Source: Trichopria drosophilae (lineage: Eukaryota > Arthropoda > Insecta > Hymenoptera > Diapriidae). Taken from it: a DNA stretch of 64,000 bases. This document shows, piece after piece, positions 1 to 10,095 of this stretch. Positions within the stretch are counted from its first letter, which is position 1; each line of letters opens with the position of its first letter. Both the position numbers and the translations under genes were made by a program. The stretch spans positions 127,629,001 through 127,693,000 of the forward strand of contig CM059584.1 of assembly GCA_030407085.1 (NCBI GenBank), written 5' to 3'. The notes below the pieces were generated by a model, which saw nothing but the letters and a program-made list of their open reading frames with translations, did no database searches and was not told the DNA's origin.

Positions 1-465
1 TAATGACTTTGGAAAAAATTAATTTTAAAATCAAAATCAGGCCAATAACTCCTTAATTTTCTTACAGGGTAGTTTTACATTCACAACTGCAGCCAACTAT
101 AGCATAGGAAATTCACATTATAATTCGACATTACAATCGAAGCCCTCGTATTGAATGGAGTTTTGAATTTTTATTTGAAGTATATGTTTAGAATAGTTAC
201 AGTCGCTAAATGTATATCTTATTGTTCGATAATTAATGTTTTTATTTATTCAGTGTATGTTCTTGCTTATTAAACGTATTCGTGATCTATATAGATCTAT
301 TTTCTTGTTTTTTAAAATAGGAAATAAAATTAAAAGAAAAGAATTAAATATGCATATGTTTCTTTCGCATATTAATGCTTCCTAATCATTCTTCGTATAT
401 AAAAGAAAAACTTAATGAAAGCAATTACCAATGAAAGACAAATTTATATAAAATAATTTTCTCAC
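1..465. other. A+T-rich sequence downstream of the last visible THAP exon
   Basis: I see no open frame, RNA gene or repeat here. If the THAP gene continues past its third visible exon, this would be intron or untranslated sequence, because the minus-strand splice donor at 465 points into it. No further exon could be placed with confidence. Confidence 0.4.
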
Positions 466-1295
466 CTGTATGTTGAATGACAGCTTCAGATTCTTCTGGT
501 AATGATACCACGGTATAATTAAAAATTAACAAAATTAATGGTCAATAAATTGTTTTCTCACCGGTACTTTGAACCATACCTTGTTGTTCGTCAATACGTA
601 TCTTCTTATTTGGTGGCTGTGCGACATCATCAACTGCAGTTTTTTCCAATGGAACGGATACCTCTAAAAATCAAATGAAATTATGAATGTTGGTACATTC
701 TTTATATTGTGAAATATAAAATAAGCCTTTCGCACATACATATCCTTTTATTAAAATCATACCCCAGTAAACGAAAACGAATAGAAAGTTAAAAATACGA
801 ATTGAAATGAATTCAAGCGAATTAAAATGAATTAAAAAGTGGATTCAATTAATCATTTTCATGCTTTTTAATTAATTTTAATTCACTTGAATTCATTTCA
901 ATTCGTATTATTAACTTTCTATTCTTTTACGTTTACTGGGACATTATTAATAATTAGTAATTTTACAATAAATTATTTACTTCATTTTTTAAATGTGCAC
1001 AAGCGTAAATGCAAAGTGCGTGAGCTCTCTTACCTTGTTGACACGATGACAGATAAAGAGTTGGCACAGAAAACTTTCCCAATTTTCGTCGATGGAAAGA
1101 TACAGTGTAGCATTCATCATCGAAGTGTTTAAAGCATACACTATTTTTCGACAATTCCTCGAATGTCATTGCATCTACTTTTGAGCATGTAAGTGCTTCC
1201 TTCCATTTCGCACACAAAATTGGATTGTTGGGAAATTTGTGACTTGGCATGTCTGCTAGAGTGGTACACCCACGCACGATACATTTTCTAGGCAT
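466..1295 (-). CDS. THAP-domain protein, 5' exons (partial gene)
   Basis: The first exon (1295 down to 1034) encodes a complete THAP zinc finger, the DNA-binding fold also found in P-element transposase. The C2CH ligands are C5, C10, C54 and H57. The conserved W31, the HKFP stretch at 19-22 and an AVPTIF-like box (SVPTLY, 77-82) are present. The exon ends at a clean CAAG|GTAAGAG donor in phase 1. Exon 2 (663-562) starts after TTAG, keeps the frame and encodes a basic stretch (PPNKKIRID) that could be a nuclear localisation signal; it ends at a GTGAG donor, again phase 1. A third exon (495-466) is likely but short. Both downstream exons are phase 1-1 and have similar starts, so exon duplication is possible. 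The start Met at 1295 sits directly before the first Cys, as in other THAP proteins. The gene is incomplete; its partner domain is unknown. Confidence 0.72.
763..940. mobile_element. Foldback (MITE-like) element in THAP intron 1
   Basis: The stretch is an almost perfect inverted repeat. It starts CCCAGTAAACG and ends CGTTTACTGGG, with arms of about 77 bases and only a few mismatches around a short A+T-rich loop. It lies wholly inside the intron between the first two THAP exons. A short open frame crossing its right end is an accident of the repeat. I could not define a target-site duplication. Confidence 0.75.
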
Positions 1296-1979
1296 ATTTT
1301 GTCAAGTAAAAGATATTTACGTACATTTATGTAGTTGTTAAAGGTCTTGCAGATTAAAAGAATTAAATGGAAATGTACTTTCCCTGTACTCGTAAGCACT
1401 AATATAAAAACACAAACTTTTTCTTACCTCTGAATGCTTCTCGTTTTTTAATGATTTTATCATAACTTGTATATTATTGTATATCTGTCAAAAGAGGCGA
1501 TAAAGTTCACTAACAATCGCGATTCAAATTGAAATTGAAGGCATTTTGTTTAAAACAGACCCGAAATCACCGAAATGAACGTTTTCAAATGAGCCCAGTT
1601 TTCTCCGAAATTTCCCATGTATGTGTGCCTGTTTATGCTCTACACATGCACCCATTCGATACTAGCAGCGCCGCGCCGTCTCCAGATTTATAGAATTCAC
1701 AATCGTTTGGAACTACTCACTACTGCCGTAACGGGCAGCCCCTTTTCCTATTGAGTTGGTGCCCCCTGATTCTAGTTACTTTCCGCGCCTTCTTAAAAAA
1801 CACCAAAGTTAATAATTGAGTATTAACGGAGGATTTTTTAGAATAAGTAAAAATGGTCTATTATGCAAAATTTTCCATCAATTTTGAATTAATTACATCG
1901 TTATCTTTGTTTTAAGAGGTCGAAAAGTAATTCTGCAAATATAAAAATATTAATTTCTAATTGGTCGTGAAAACGAAAG
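1296..1979. other. Region upstream of the THAP start codon
   Basis: This should hold the promoter and 5' leader of the minus-strand THAP gene. I could not pick a convincing TATA box or initiator. No other coding or repeat signal was recognised. Confidence 0.3.
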
Positions 1980-2196
1980 GGAAAGTTCCACGGACAAAAA
2001 AAAAATATATGTGGTGAGATGGGCCTCCAGCCGAAGTTGTCGGTGCCGCTTCGCTGTCCACACTTCAAGGAACGCGGGCGCTACTTCGTTCGCGGTTCGG
2101 CGACACGCTCCTAGCGCCTGCGGCCAGAACTCAAGTGATGGGTTTCCCCGGGGATTCGACTTCACCGCTGAGTCGACTGGAATCCCCTTAAATTAA
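1980..2196. repeat. Dispersed repeat family A, copy 1
   Basis: This GC-rich block matches, in opposite orientation, blocks at 55581-55799 and 60222-60400. Shared landmarks are GGAACTTTCCCT at one end and TTAATTTAAGGGGATTCCA at the other (read on the opposite strand here). The short open frames in both directions are conserved only because the DNA is repeated; they show no recognisable protein. In the third copy the block holds GTTCGAATCCC, which fits an RNA polymerase III B box, so a tRNA-derived SINE is possible but unproven. Confidence 0.6.
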
Positions 2197-3300
2197 TGGG
2201 TGAATAATTCAAGGCCGAACATAGGGGAACACATGTATTAGCTCTCAGCCAATCGCTATCGAACTGGAGAGTATGCATTATCGCCACCGACCAATCACGG
2301 AAAGCGTATAACATCTATCAATTTTGATGTTTACGATTAAGAAAATGATTTATTTAAAAAATCTATACATTAAATATGAAAAATGTTAATATTTAAATTA
2401 TTTTTTAATACGCATCAAATTACTTAATCGAAAGTTTTCCGTATAATCATGTAAACATGCCTTACATGCTAGCTCTAGTAGAGTCATCTTCATGACCAGA
2501 GGGAAAGAAGATTCTGTAATGACAATCTGAGATTAAAATTATTGCAGTTTGATGGATGATTCTTCGCACAAGATTCTTCACGTCAACTCAATGCAGTCGT
2601 ATAGAAGATCTTCAGCAGAAGCTTATTTTTATAAATAATCTGCATAGTGGTATCTGAATACAGACTGAATGCAGATTCTTATGTCTGGTAAAATGGTACG
2701 TGATTCTCATACAGATGACTGGAAGAATCTATTAGCAGAATGTTAGTTTAGCTAGACTAGAATATTAAGGGAAATTCAGTCGATTGCTATTTCATAAGTT
2801 ACTGAGAAATTTGTTTGAAAGCTGAAATTTATAATACTGACATACATACACGTTAGGGTGCCCGTAAAAAAATTGTTTTTTGGCTTACCGTTGGAAAAGT
2901 TTCTAAATGATGTCTAAATAAAGAAATTTCACTTTATTTGATATATAAATGAAGGTAAACGGTGCCAAAATCGCGACTTTTTCATTTTTTGTTATTTTTC
3001 CAATCTAATTCAGTCCTCTCTATACATAGCGTAAAATTACCTCGAAATTAGCTTGAAAAAGCCTACAATTTACTCCAATAACATTTTGCGATTCGATAAA
3101 ATTTAAATCTATGAAATCGTCAAACTGAAAGAAAGTTTTGTATTCCCTCCTTGTGACAACCTCTGAAATTTTGTCAGATTTCGGGTATCACTTACCGTTT
3201 TCGAAATATTTCAGAATTTTGAAAATTTTCAAAATCAGTTTGCATGTATAGTATATTATAAAGTATATTATACACTAGAATGCCTGGAATGAAGATTCGG
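2197..3300. other. A+T-rich sequence without recognised features
   Basis: I see no coding pattern, strong repeat or RNA gene. The stretch has several short A/T runs and no open frame of note. Confidence 0.4.
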
Positions 3301-4220
3301 TATACAATTCATTTTTAGTCCGTCAGTGTTTTCGCTGTCGTGTCCCTATAAGAAAGCCACTTTGACGCGGTGGAAGGGCGCCCGGCTGACGAAATAGGCG
3401 TCTTATGTGCAATCGGTGTCTTCTCTCTAGTCAATTTCGATTGGCCTGCAGGCGCTGACACAGGGTTCTGGGCGCAGCTCTCTTCATGCGACATAGGCGC
3501 GAAGTTCAGTATCCCGGAAAGTGCTACATCTGTAGGAGACTCGGAAAGCTCGCACTTTTCGAGCTCCGAAATTTCGCGGCCGAAAATTTACACGAAGTTC
3601 GAATGGGCCCGTGAACCGTACGAGTCTCTATAGCGCGCAGCTCGTGATCGGTGGGGCTTCTCCCACACGTTACGCACGGAGCTTACGATAACAGCAACGT
3701 TTCAGTGTGTTAAAAGTCACGTGCTAGTCAATTGTGCAACTGTGCATGAGACTCGCATACATACACTGTTCTTATATGGAGCACATGTATGTCTGCGAAA
3801 GTATTGCAGATATCTATAAAAAAAAATACTCACAGTTTGATTCACGAGTTGCAAAAAAGAACAGTAGACTAGAGATCAGTCTTCCACAAATATTTTCGGG
3901 CTTTATTCGGAAGAAATACCATACAAATAGGTGTTGCCGCTTGTTGACAGCTGGAAAGTCGATGATAATATATAATTGTAGTGGTATGGCAAATCGGTCA
4001 CGTGGTGGACTAGAGTCGATGGCCGAAGTCAAAACGGTGAAAAACGGCGGTTGAAAGATTTCTTCCTCAGCAAGAAAAAGCCAAAAAAAAGTCCTGATGC
4101 CGGCTCGGAACAAAGTCACTCGATAGCAAATCGTATGCCGAGCCCATTCAGGAACATCTACGCAAAATCTCGACTCCCACAAGAGAGATTTAGTAATGAA
4201 ATTTGACAGTTTAAGCGGAG
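3301..4220 (+). other. GC-richer region with short open frames; possible 5' exon or promoter
   Basis: Base composition is clearly higher in G+C than the flanks. Two TCAGT motifs (near 3324 and 3703) fit the arthropod initiator. Open frames run over 3370-3633 and 3734-4054, and a third, in another frame, from just after TTGTAG near 3980 to a stop at about 4186, is rich in Lys, Arg and Ser. None resembles a family I know. It could be a promoter with untranslated exons, or remnants of a decayed element. Confidence 0.25.
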
Positions 4221-4984
4221 CGAAAAAAAACGTGTCTGTATGTACTCACTCTTGGAAAACGAATCCCATTATACTTGCGAGAAAAAAAACTCGGCGCCGC
4301 TACGTTACAGAATAAAAAATATGCAACATTGATTTGAGTGCTGCGGCTCGTATCGGACAGTTGAGCACAGTGAATTGCGCTCTTTCAAAAATCATAACTT
4401 AAAAACGAGAAGAGCCTCCGCCATTTTTATTTTTGGAAATGATAGGTGAAATTATTTTCTTCAAGATAAAATAGCAGATTTAAAAAAAAAACACGAGCTC
4501 AATACCAAAATTTAACTTGAAAATTGTTTTCGGCCAGTTTTTTTTGAAAATGAAATTTGGTTGAAATTATTTTATTTCTCAATAAAAGTGCTTAATTTTA
4601 TGAACAAAATGCGCGTAGTCTCATTTGAATGCGATAATTAGACAAATAGATATCGCAATTTAAAGAAATTCAATGATCATGATGTCACGGGTGCCATTTT
4701 GAAAATTTTCGAAAAATATTTTACCATGATATCTTCCACACCTACACCTATCGAATATTTCATTTTCGTTGAATTCCGCGACCCCCACCACAACTTTGAT
4801 ATGGTTGACGGGGAATGACCCATGTACGTTTTTCACATAATTTATCCCGTAGAACCAAATGTCGCATTCATATTTCTCGTGAAACCTCTTTTAATGATGT
4901 TTATAACAAATTCTTATATGCAGCTACAAGTAAAGTTTGCTTTGCAATCCTCTGTTTGAACATGGTCAGGCAACAACTACGTTT
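4221..4984. other. A+T-rich sequence without recognised features
   Basis: No gene, RNA or clear repeat is visible. The short open frames in this part do not resemble protein. Confidence 0.35.
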
Positions 4985-5304
4985 GCCTGATAAGATGCAG
5001 GTTGTAGTCCTCTGACGAGTGCATGGTCCGGCAGTATTAAGACCCACCTTATCAGGCGCGCATGACTGCTGCCTGTTCAGGGCCTGATCCGGGAGTGACA
5101 ATGGACACCTTATCAGGCGCGCCTGCTTGCAGCCTGGTCAGGGCCTGATCCGGAAGTGACAAGGCACACCTTACCAAGCGCGCCTGATTTCTCCCTGTTC
5201 AGGGCCTGATCCGGGAGTGATAAGGCACACCTTATCAAGCGGGCCTGATTGATGTCTTATCAGGCCCTGCTAAGTTTTCAGGCAGCCTGGACAGATTTCT
5301 GCTC
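4985..5304. repeat. 61-bp satellite ending in a CCCGAGCAGAAAT-type terminus
   Basis: The string ACCTTA recurs at 5046, 5107, 5168 and 5229, an exact 61-base period. Each unit contains CAGGGCCTGATCCGG, and a weaker unit precedes the array. The block ends with AGATTTCTGCTCGGGA, the inverse of the terminus of the small element at 13453-13512, whose loop also carries GCCCTGATCAGGGC. I infer that array and element belong to one family, with the array as an expanded interior. Confidence 0.75.
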
Positions 5305-6739
5305 GGGAATCATCATTCATCTACCAGATCATACAAAGTATAAAAATTTGAATATTCCAAAATCATCAAAGATATTAATTCATTAATTTCAGGCAGTTGC
5401 CTGTATATTTACCCTGGATATCGAATTTTACTCTTACATTCAATATAAACTTATACATATATGAGGCGTTGGGTTCCAAACCCTACCAAGTTCATCATAT
5501 GGAGTTTTAAGAAAAAAGCAAAAAAGTGATTGCGTCACAAAAATCATAAGTTCTGTACACAAGGGAGTAATGTTTGTTTACAGTTCATGTAATAGATTCA
5601 TATTAACGCTAACAGAATTTAGATTTTGATCTCAAGGTAAGGTACATTATCTTGAAATTACCGTAATCTGAGATTCGATTAAATTTGTCATGTTAATAGT
5701 TAATATAAGAATTTTAATAATAATGCCGGAATAATTATATGCCATATTTACGCGCTTACAATTAAACATACACACGCGCAGTCATTCAATTTTCTGCGAA
5801 TTTTACGCAGCATTGTTGATATTCGCAGTTCAAATAACAGTATTTAATGTAAGATTTATTACCAGTTAACGAACGCTCATTTAATGTTAAAATATATGAG
5901 TTAATAGCCACATGTGGCTAAAATTTCAAACGTAATAGAACCGTAACTATACAGATCAATTGCATTATATAAGAGAACAATTTTTGGGTATATGTGAGAA
6001 ATCAGTGCACCGTACATTAAAAAATACTAAGGTTCACGAAATGGACTTGGCGGTGTTTGTTCCGCAACATTGGACTTGGCTGATTTTTATTTAATTTTTT
6101 GGTAGTTGGGTTGGACTTGAAGGGTTACGATTTGCGAAATGTAAAAAATCAATTAATCATTAGGTAGTAATTTATATAACATAAGTGAATTAATACAGAA
6201 TCAAACTTAAACCAAATGATAATAATTATATACATATTGCAGTAGCAATACATTTTTATTCCTGCTCGGAAACATCACTGCGAAATTCTGATTCACCGGA
6301 ACAAATTGAGTTACGCGGCTATCTGATACTAATCGCACCGAATTTATTTCTTATTAGACCAATCCTTGTGCTTGAGTCTGTGATACAAAGCTGATGCTAT
6401 TTCATTGAAGCTTTTAGCTTACTCATAAAAATGGCCACAAAATGCAGAGAATACAAATATATCAAATTTAAAATCGGTTGAATGATAGTATTTTCCAATA
6501 CTACATTTTCCTTCCATAACCAATCTTATAAATAAGTTTATGATGCACCAATGGTTTTTTTACAAGGGAAAAATAATGTCGCACCAAGAACAGTTTTCCC
6601 TATGGTTTGCGTGGCTATCGTAACCAAAACAAATTCTGATGTATAATTTCTTAACTTTATGCTCTGTTTAAACTCACTAATTATAGATAAGCATCGAATG
6701 GTATATTAGCAGGATGACTGTCGCTCTCTCATAGCGACA
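5305..6739. other. A+T-rich sequence without recognised features
   Basis: No coding region, RNA gene or clear repeat was recognised in this long stretch. Confidence 0.35.
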
Positions 6740-7290
6740 GGACAAAGGTCGAATTTTTTACCTTGTACAATACAAGCTTCAATTTTCGTTTCAAATAAAA
6801 AGTTGGCCAAGTCTATATTTCCAGTTACTGGTCACTCCTTTTTACCTGCTGACAGAGTATTCGGCACGATTGAGAAGAAAGTAAAAACACTCGATACAAT
6901 TGTGACACCTGAAAATTATATTTCAGGAATAAGTGTTGCTAACTGCACTGGATGGATTGGCGAACTGAAGCAAAGAAAAGTGTAATGCCGACCATTAATT
7001 TTCCCTTCCAGATTTCAGAAGCAAAAAGTGTGATCATCAATAGAATTACAAAAACAAAGAATGTTACCGTGCAGGGCAGTACATAATTCTGAAAACTCTT
7101 CTGGAAGATCGAAATCAATTTTAAAATGGGGAAAAATTTTCAGAGTTCGCTCTCAGACAGAATCGAAATTGGTCACAGAGTTAAAACATCGAAATTAAAA
7201 GATGTTACCGAATTATTACTAAAGCATTTTGGAAATTCTTGGAAAATGCTCGATGACCTAAAGTGGTATGTGTCAATTTGGTTCCAGTGA
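6740..7290 (+). pseudogene. Decayed transposon-associated ORF (GHSFLP type)
   Basis: The longest open part (6803-6985) carries PVTGHSFLPADRVFG, and another frame downstream carries KHFGNSWKMLDDLKWY. As I recall them, both patterns belong to a large multicopy protein found in many insect and cnidarian genomes and linked to DNA transposons; its biochemical role is not known to me. Here the frame changes at least once between the two blocks and contains stops, so it is a remnant. No terminal repeats could be assigned. Confidence 0.5.
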
Positions 7291-7927
7291 ATCAGAATTT
7301 CGCAATGATGTTTTCGAGCAGGAATAAATTACCCATATCGTTTGAGCTCCACGTATCCGCAATGTACCTACATATATGTATTTCCCAATTCTACATTTCT
7401 CAGTGAACACAAAGTTAAAAGGCCATTTATTAGGTGACTTGTAATTCTCTAATGCCCAACACATAGGAAACTATAAGTAACAGTCATGTTAAAGTCCACT
7501 TTAAGACGACTGTTATAGCTGCCTATAAATTGGATATTAAAGAACTATAAGTTAACTATGAGTGACCTTTTATTTTAGTGTTTACCGGATTTCTCCCGCA
7601 CTTATCCTAAAAGTACCCTGTGGAACAGAATGGTTCTGGTATACACAGTGTCGCTCTGTTCACTAGAGTGACTCTAATTATAGTGACGTGTCACTTTAGA
7701 AATTTGTAGTTTCTGAAGTTTAAAATAGTGTATTCAATAGTAAAGTTTACAAAGACGAAGGAATTTTATGGTCTGAACCTCCTGCTTAAGAATGTCCATC
7801 CCCGGGACGCAGGATACCTCGTTGAGGTTACATGAAACATGAAATCGTTCACTTTGAACAGCCTTAGAAACCCTGGGGACGTCTTCGTGAGGACGTGTTT
7901 TGTGGGTTATTATTATATGGTACCAGT
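7291..7927. other. Spacer left of the large palindrome
   Basis: A+T-rich sequence with no gene or repeat that I can support. Short open frames running into the palindrome at the right end are not protein-like. Confidence 0.35.
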
Positions 7928-8089
7928 ACACTTAATCGTAGCCTATTTCATCGTCCCCCACTTCATAGTCTTCCGTTTCATCGTCTGGACACTTCATCGT
8001 CTACTACACTTCATCGTCTGGACACTTCATCGTCTGGGACTTTTCATCGTCCGGGACACTTCATCGTCCGGGACATTTCAGCGCGCTCC

Positions 8090-8530
8090 ATACTTTCTTG
8101 TGTTATGAGCTTTTCTACGTGCACCAGGTGTTCAGGCTCGCCGATTACGGGGTCTAGGTGGTGCGCTCCGTAGCTTTTTATGATATTAGCTATTCTACGT
8201 GCACTGGGTATTTAGGGTCTACTATTACGTGGTCTAGATAGTGCGCTCCGTAGCTTTTTATGTTATTAGCTCAAATACGTGCACCAGGTGTTCGGGGTCA
8301 CCGATTACGGGGTCGAGGTGGTCCGCTTCGTAGCTTTTTATGTTATTAGCTATTCTACGTGCACTGGGTGTTTAGGGTCGCCGATTACGGGGTCTAGGTA
8401 GTGCGCTCCGTAGCTTTTTATGTTATTAGCTCAAATACGAGCACCAGGTGTTCAGGGTCGCCGATTACGGGATCTAGGTAGTGCGCTCCGTAGCTTTTTA
8501 TGTTATTAGCGCAAATACGTGCACCAGGGA
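8090..8530. repeat. 80-bp tandem repeat in the left palindrome arm
   Basis: ATTACG recurs at 8144, 8224, 8304, 8384 and 8464, an exact 80-base period. Units contain CGATTACGGGGTCTAGGT and GTAGCTTTTTATGTTATT. Inverted units recur in the right arm around 9177, 9258, 9740 and 9818. Two kinds of unit (TCAAATACGTGC and TATTCTACGTGC variants) alternate for part of the array, which suggests duplication of a 160-base dimer. Confidence 0.8.
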
Positions 8531-8904
8531 ATCGCAGGTGTATATGGACTCGTAGAGCTTGAATCCACCGTTGTCCCTATGTCATGGGGAAACTCTGCCC
8601 CCTAGACCCCATTCTTGTACTACTTGAACCAACTAACCCCCTCAGGGTGTTGTAAGGTTTGCGACGCCACGTGCGACTCGGGGAGCTTGTAGCGCAATAA
8701 GTAGGGGAAAGTCGACCAAACCCAACCGGGTTGTACCTACTACCCCCTGCTCTTTATCTCCCATCACGGTCGGCATTGGGCCACCCTCCTCTACTTATTG
8801 CCCTCCATTGTGCATACAATCAATTAACCATTTCATGGTATATCCGGAGGGATGCATTTTTCACGTGGGTTTACTCACATCTATTGGTTGGAGGTTAGGT
8901 TATT

Positions 8905-9095
8905 ATAAAAAGGGGGTCTGGGGGGCGGAGCCCCCCCAGAACACAGGGACAACGGTGGATCCAAGCTCTCCGAGTCGCACGTGGGTTCGTAAACCTTACA
9001 ACACCCTGAGGGGGTTAGTTACGTTCACTTAGTATAAGATGGGGGTATGGAGGGCGGAGCCCCCCCATGACATAGGGACAACGGTGGATCCGTTC
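8905..9095. repeat. Two direct copies of a GC hairpin block
   Basis: A block containing GGGCGGAGCCCCCCC followed by AGGGACAACGGTGGATCC occurs at about 8911-8965 and again at 9041-9092. The G-run and C-run can pair into a strong hairpin with a GGA loop. An inverted partner of the outer part (CCACCGTTGTCCCTATGTC) sits at about 8567. Such GC-rich stems stand out in this A+T-rich sequence. Confidence 0.65.
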
Positions 9096-9405
9096 CCTAT
9101 GGGGAAATTTTTTCCGGGAAATTATATAGAATAGCTAATAACATAAAAAGCTACAGAGCGCACCACCTAGACCCCGCAATCGGTGATCCTGAACACCTGG
9201 TGCACGTATTTGAGCTAATAACATAAATAGCTACGGAGCGCACTACCTAGATCCCGTAATCGGTGGCTCTGAACACCAGGTTTTTTTTAGGGTCGTCGAT
9301 TACGGGGTCTAGGTGTCACGTTCCGTAGATTTTCATTTTTATAACTAAAAAACGTGCCCCCGGTGTTTGGGGTTGCCGATCATGTAGTCTAGATATCCAC
9401 TTGGT

Positions 9406-9637
9406 GTTAACCAACGATGACCTTGAGGTCAAAGTTGAAGGTCATTTCAAGGTCAAATCAATTTTATCTGATAAACAACGGTAACCTTGTCCTTGACCTT
9501 GGGCCATATTTTGAAAAAATTTGAAGGTCATTTCAAGGTCAAATCAAAATATGTTCAAATTTGAAGAACAATAAGCAAAATTTATTTTGACCTTGAAATG
9601 ACCTTCAACTTTGACCTCAAGGTCATCGTTGGTTAAC
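9406..9637. repeat. 232-bp palindrome with clustered TCAAGGTCA half-sites
   Basis: The ends GTTAACCAACGATGACC and its complement are exact inverse copies. I count about eleven AGGTCA-type half-sites, five of which fit the extended TCAAGGTCA element bound by FTZ-F1/ERR-type nuclear receptors. The same string type recurs in the foldback element at 22966-23713. Function is inference only; the clustering can also arise from copying of one repeat. Confidence 0.6.
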
Positions 9638-10095
9638 TCGAAGTCAATACCTAGACCACTTGATCGTCGACCCCAAACTCCTGGTGCATATTTTTTAGTT
9701 GAAAAGATGAAAAACTACGGAGCGCGATTCCTAGACACCGTAATCGCCGACCTTGAACACCTGGTGCACGTATTGGAGCTAATAACATAAAAAGCTACGG
9801 AGCGCACCACCTAGACCCCGTAATCGGCGAGCCTGAATACCTGGTGCACGTAGAAAAGCTCATAACACAAGAAAGTATGGAGCGCGCTGAAATGTCCCGG
9901 ACGATGAAATGTCCTAGACGATGAAGTGTCCAGACGATGAAGTGTCGTAGACGATGAAGTGTCCAGACGATGAAACGGAAGACTATGAAGTGGGAGACGA
10001 TGAAATAGGCTACGATGAAGTGTCCATAAATCTTATTATATTACCTTTATAACATTTTGATGTATTTTTAAATCAATTACATACTAGATGCAAGA

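Larger units (their letters stand above)
7928..10023. repeat. 2.1-kb imperfect palindrome upstream of the FLVCR-like gene
   Basis: The outer arms are inverted copies. The left starts near ACACTTAATCGTAGCC and the right ends near GGCTACGATGAAGTGT. Inside each arm there is an array of 17-18-base units around CTTCATCGTCTGGACA (left about 7975-8080, right about 9890-10020), then copies of an 80-base unit. The core (8560-9130) holds a second, shorter inverted repeat with GC-rich hairpins, and the right half also contains a separate 232-base palindrome (9406-9637). No transposase is encoded. The right end lies about 70 bases before the start codon of the transporter gene, so it may overlap its promoter. 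Confidence 0.75.

Noticed and set aside
7839..8173. Two open frames rich in Ser, His and Arg
   Set aside because: They are translations of the short tandem units in the palindrome arm and change with every unit.
8090..8530. Regular repeats that might suggest a CRISPR array
   Set aside because: Whole 80-base units are repeated with no unique spacers, and the setting is a eukaryotic genome.
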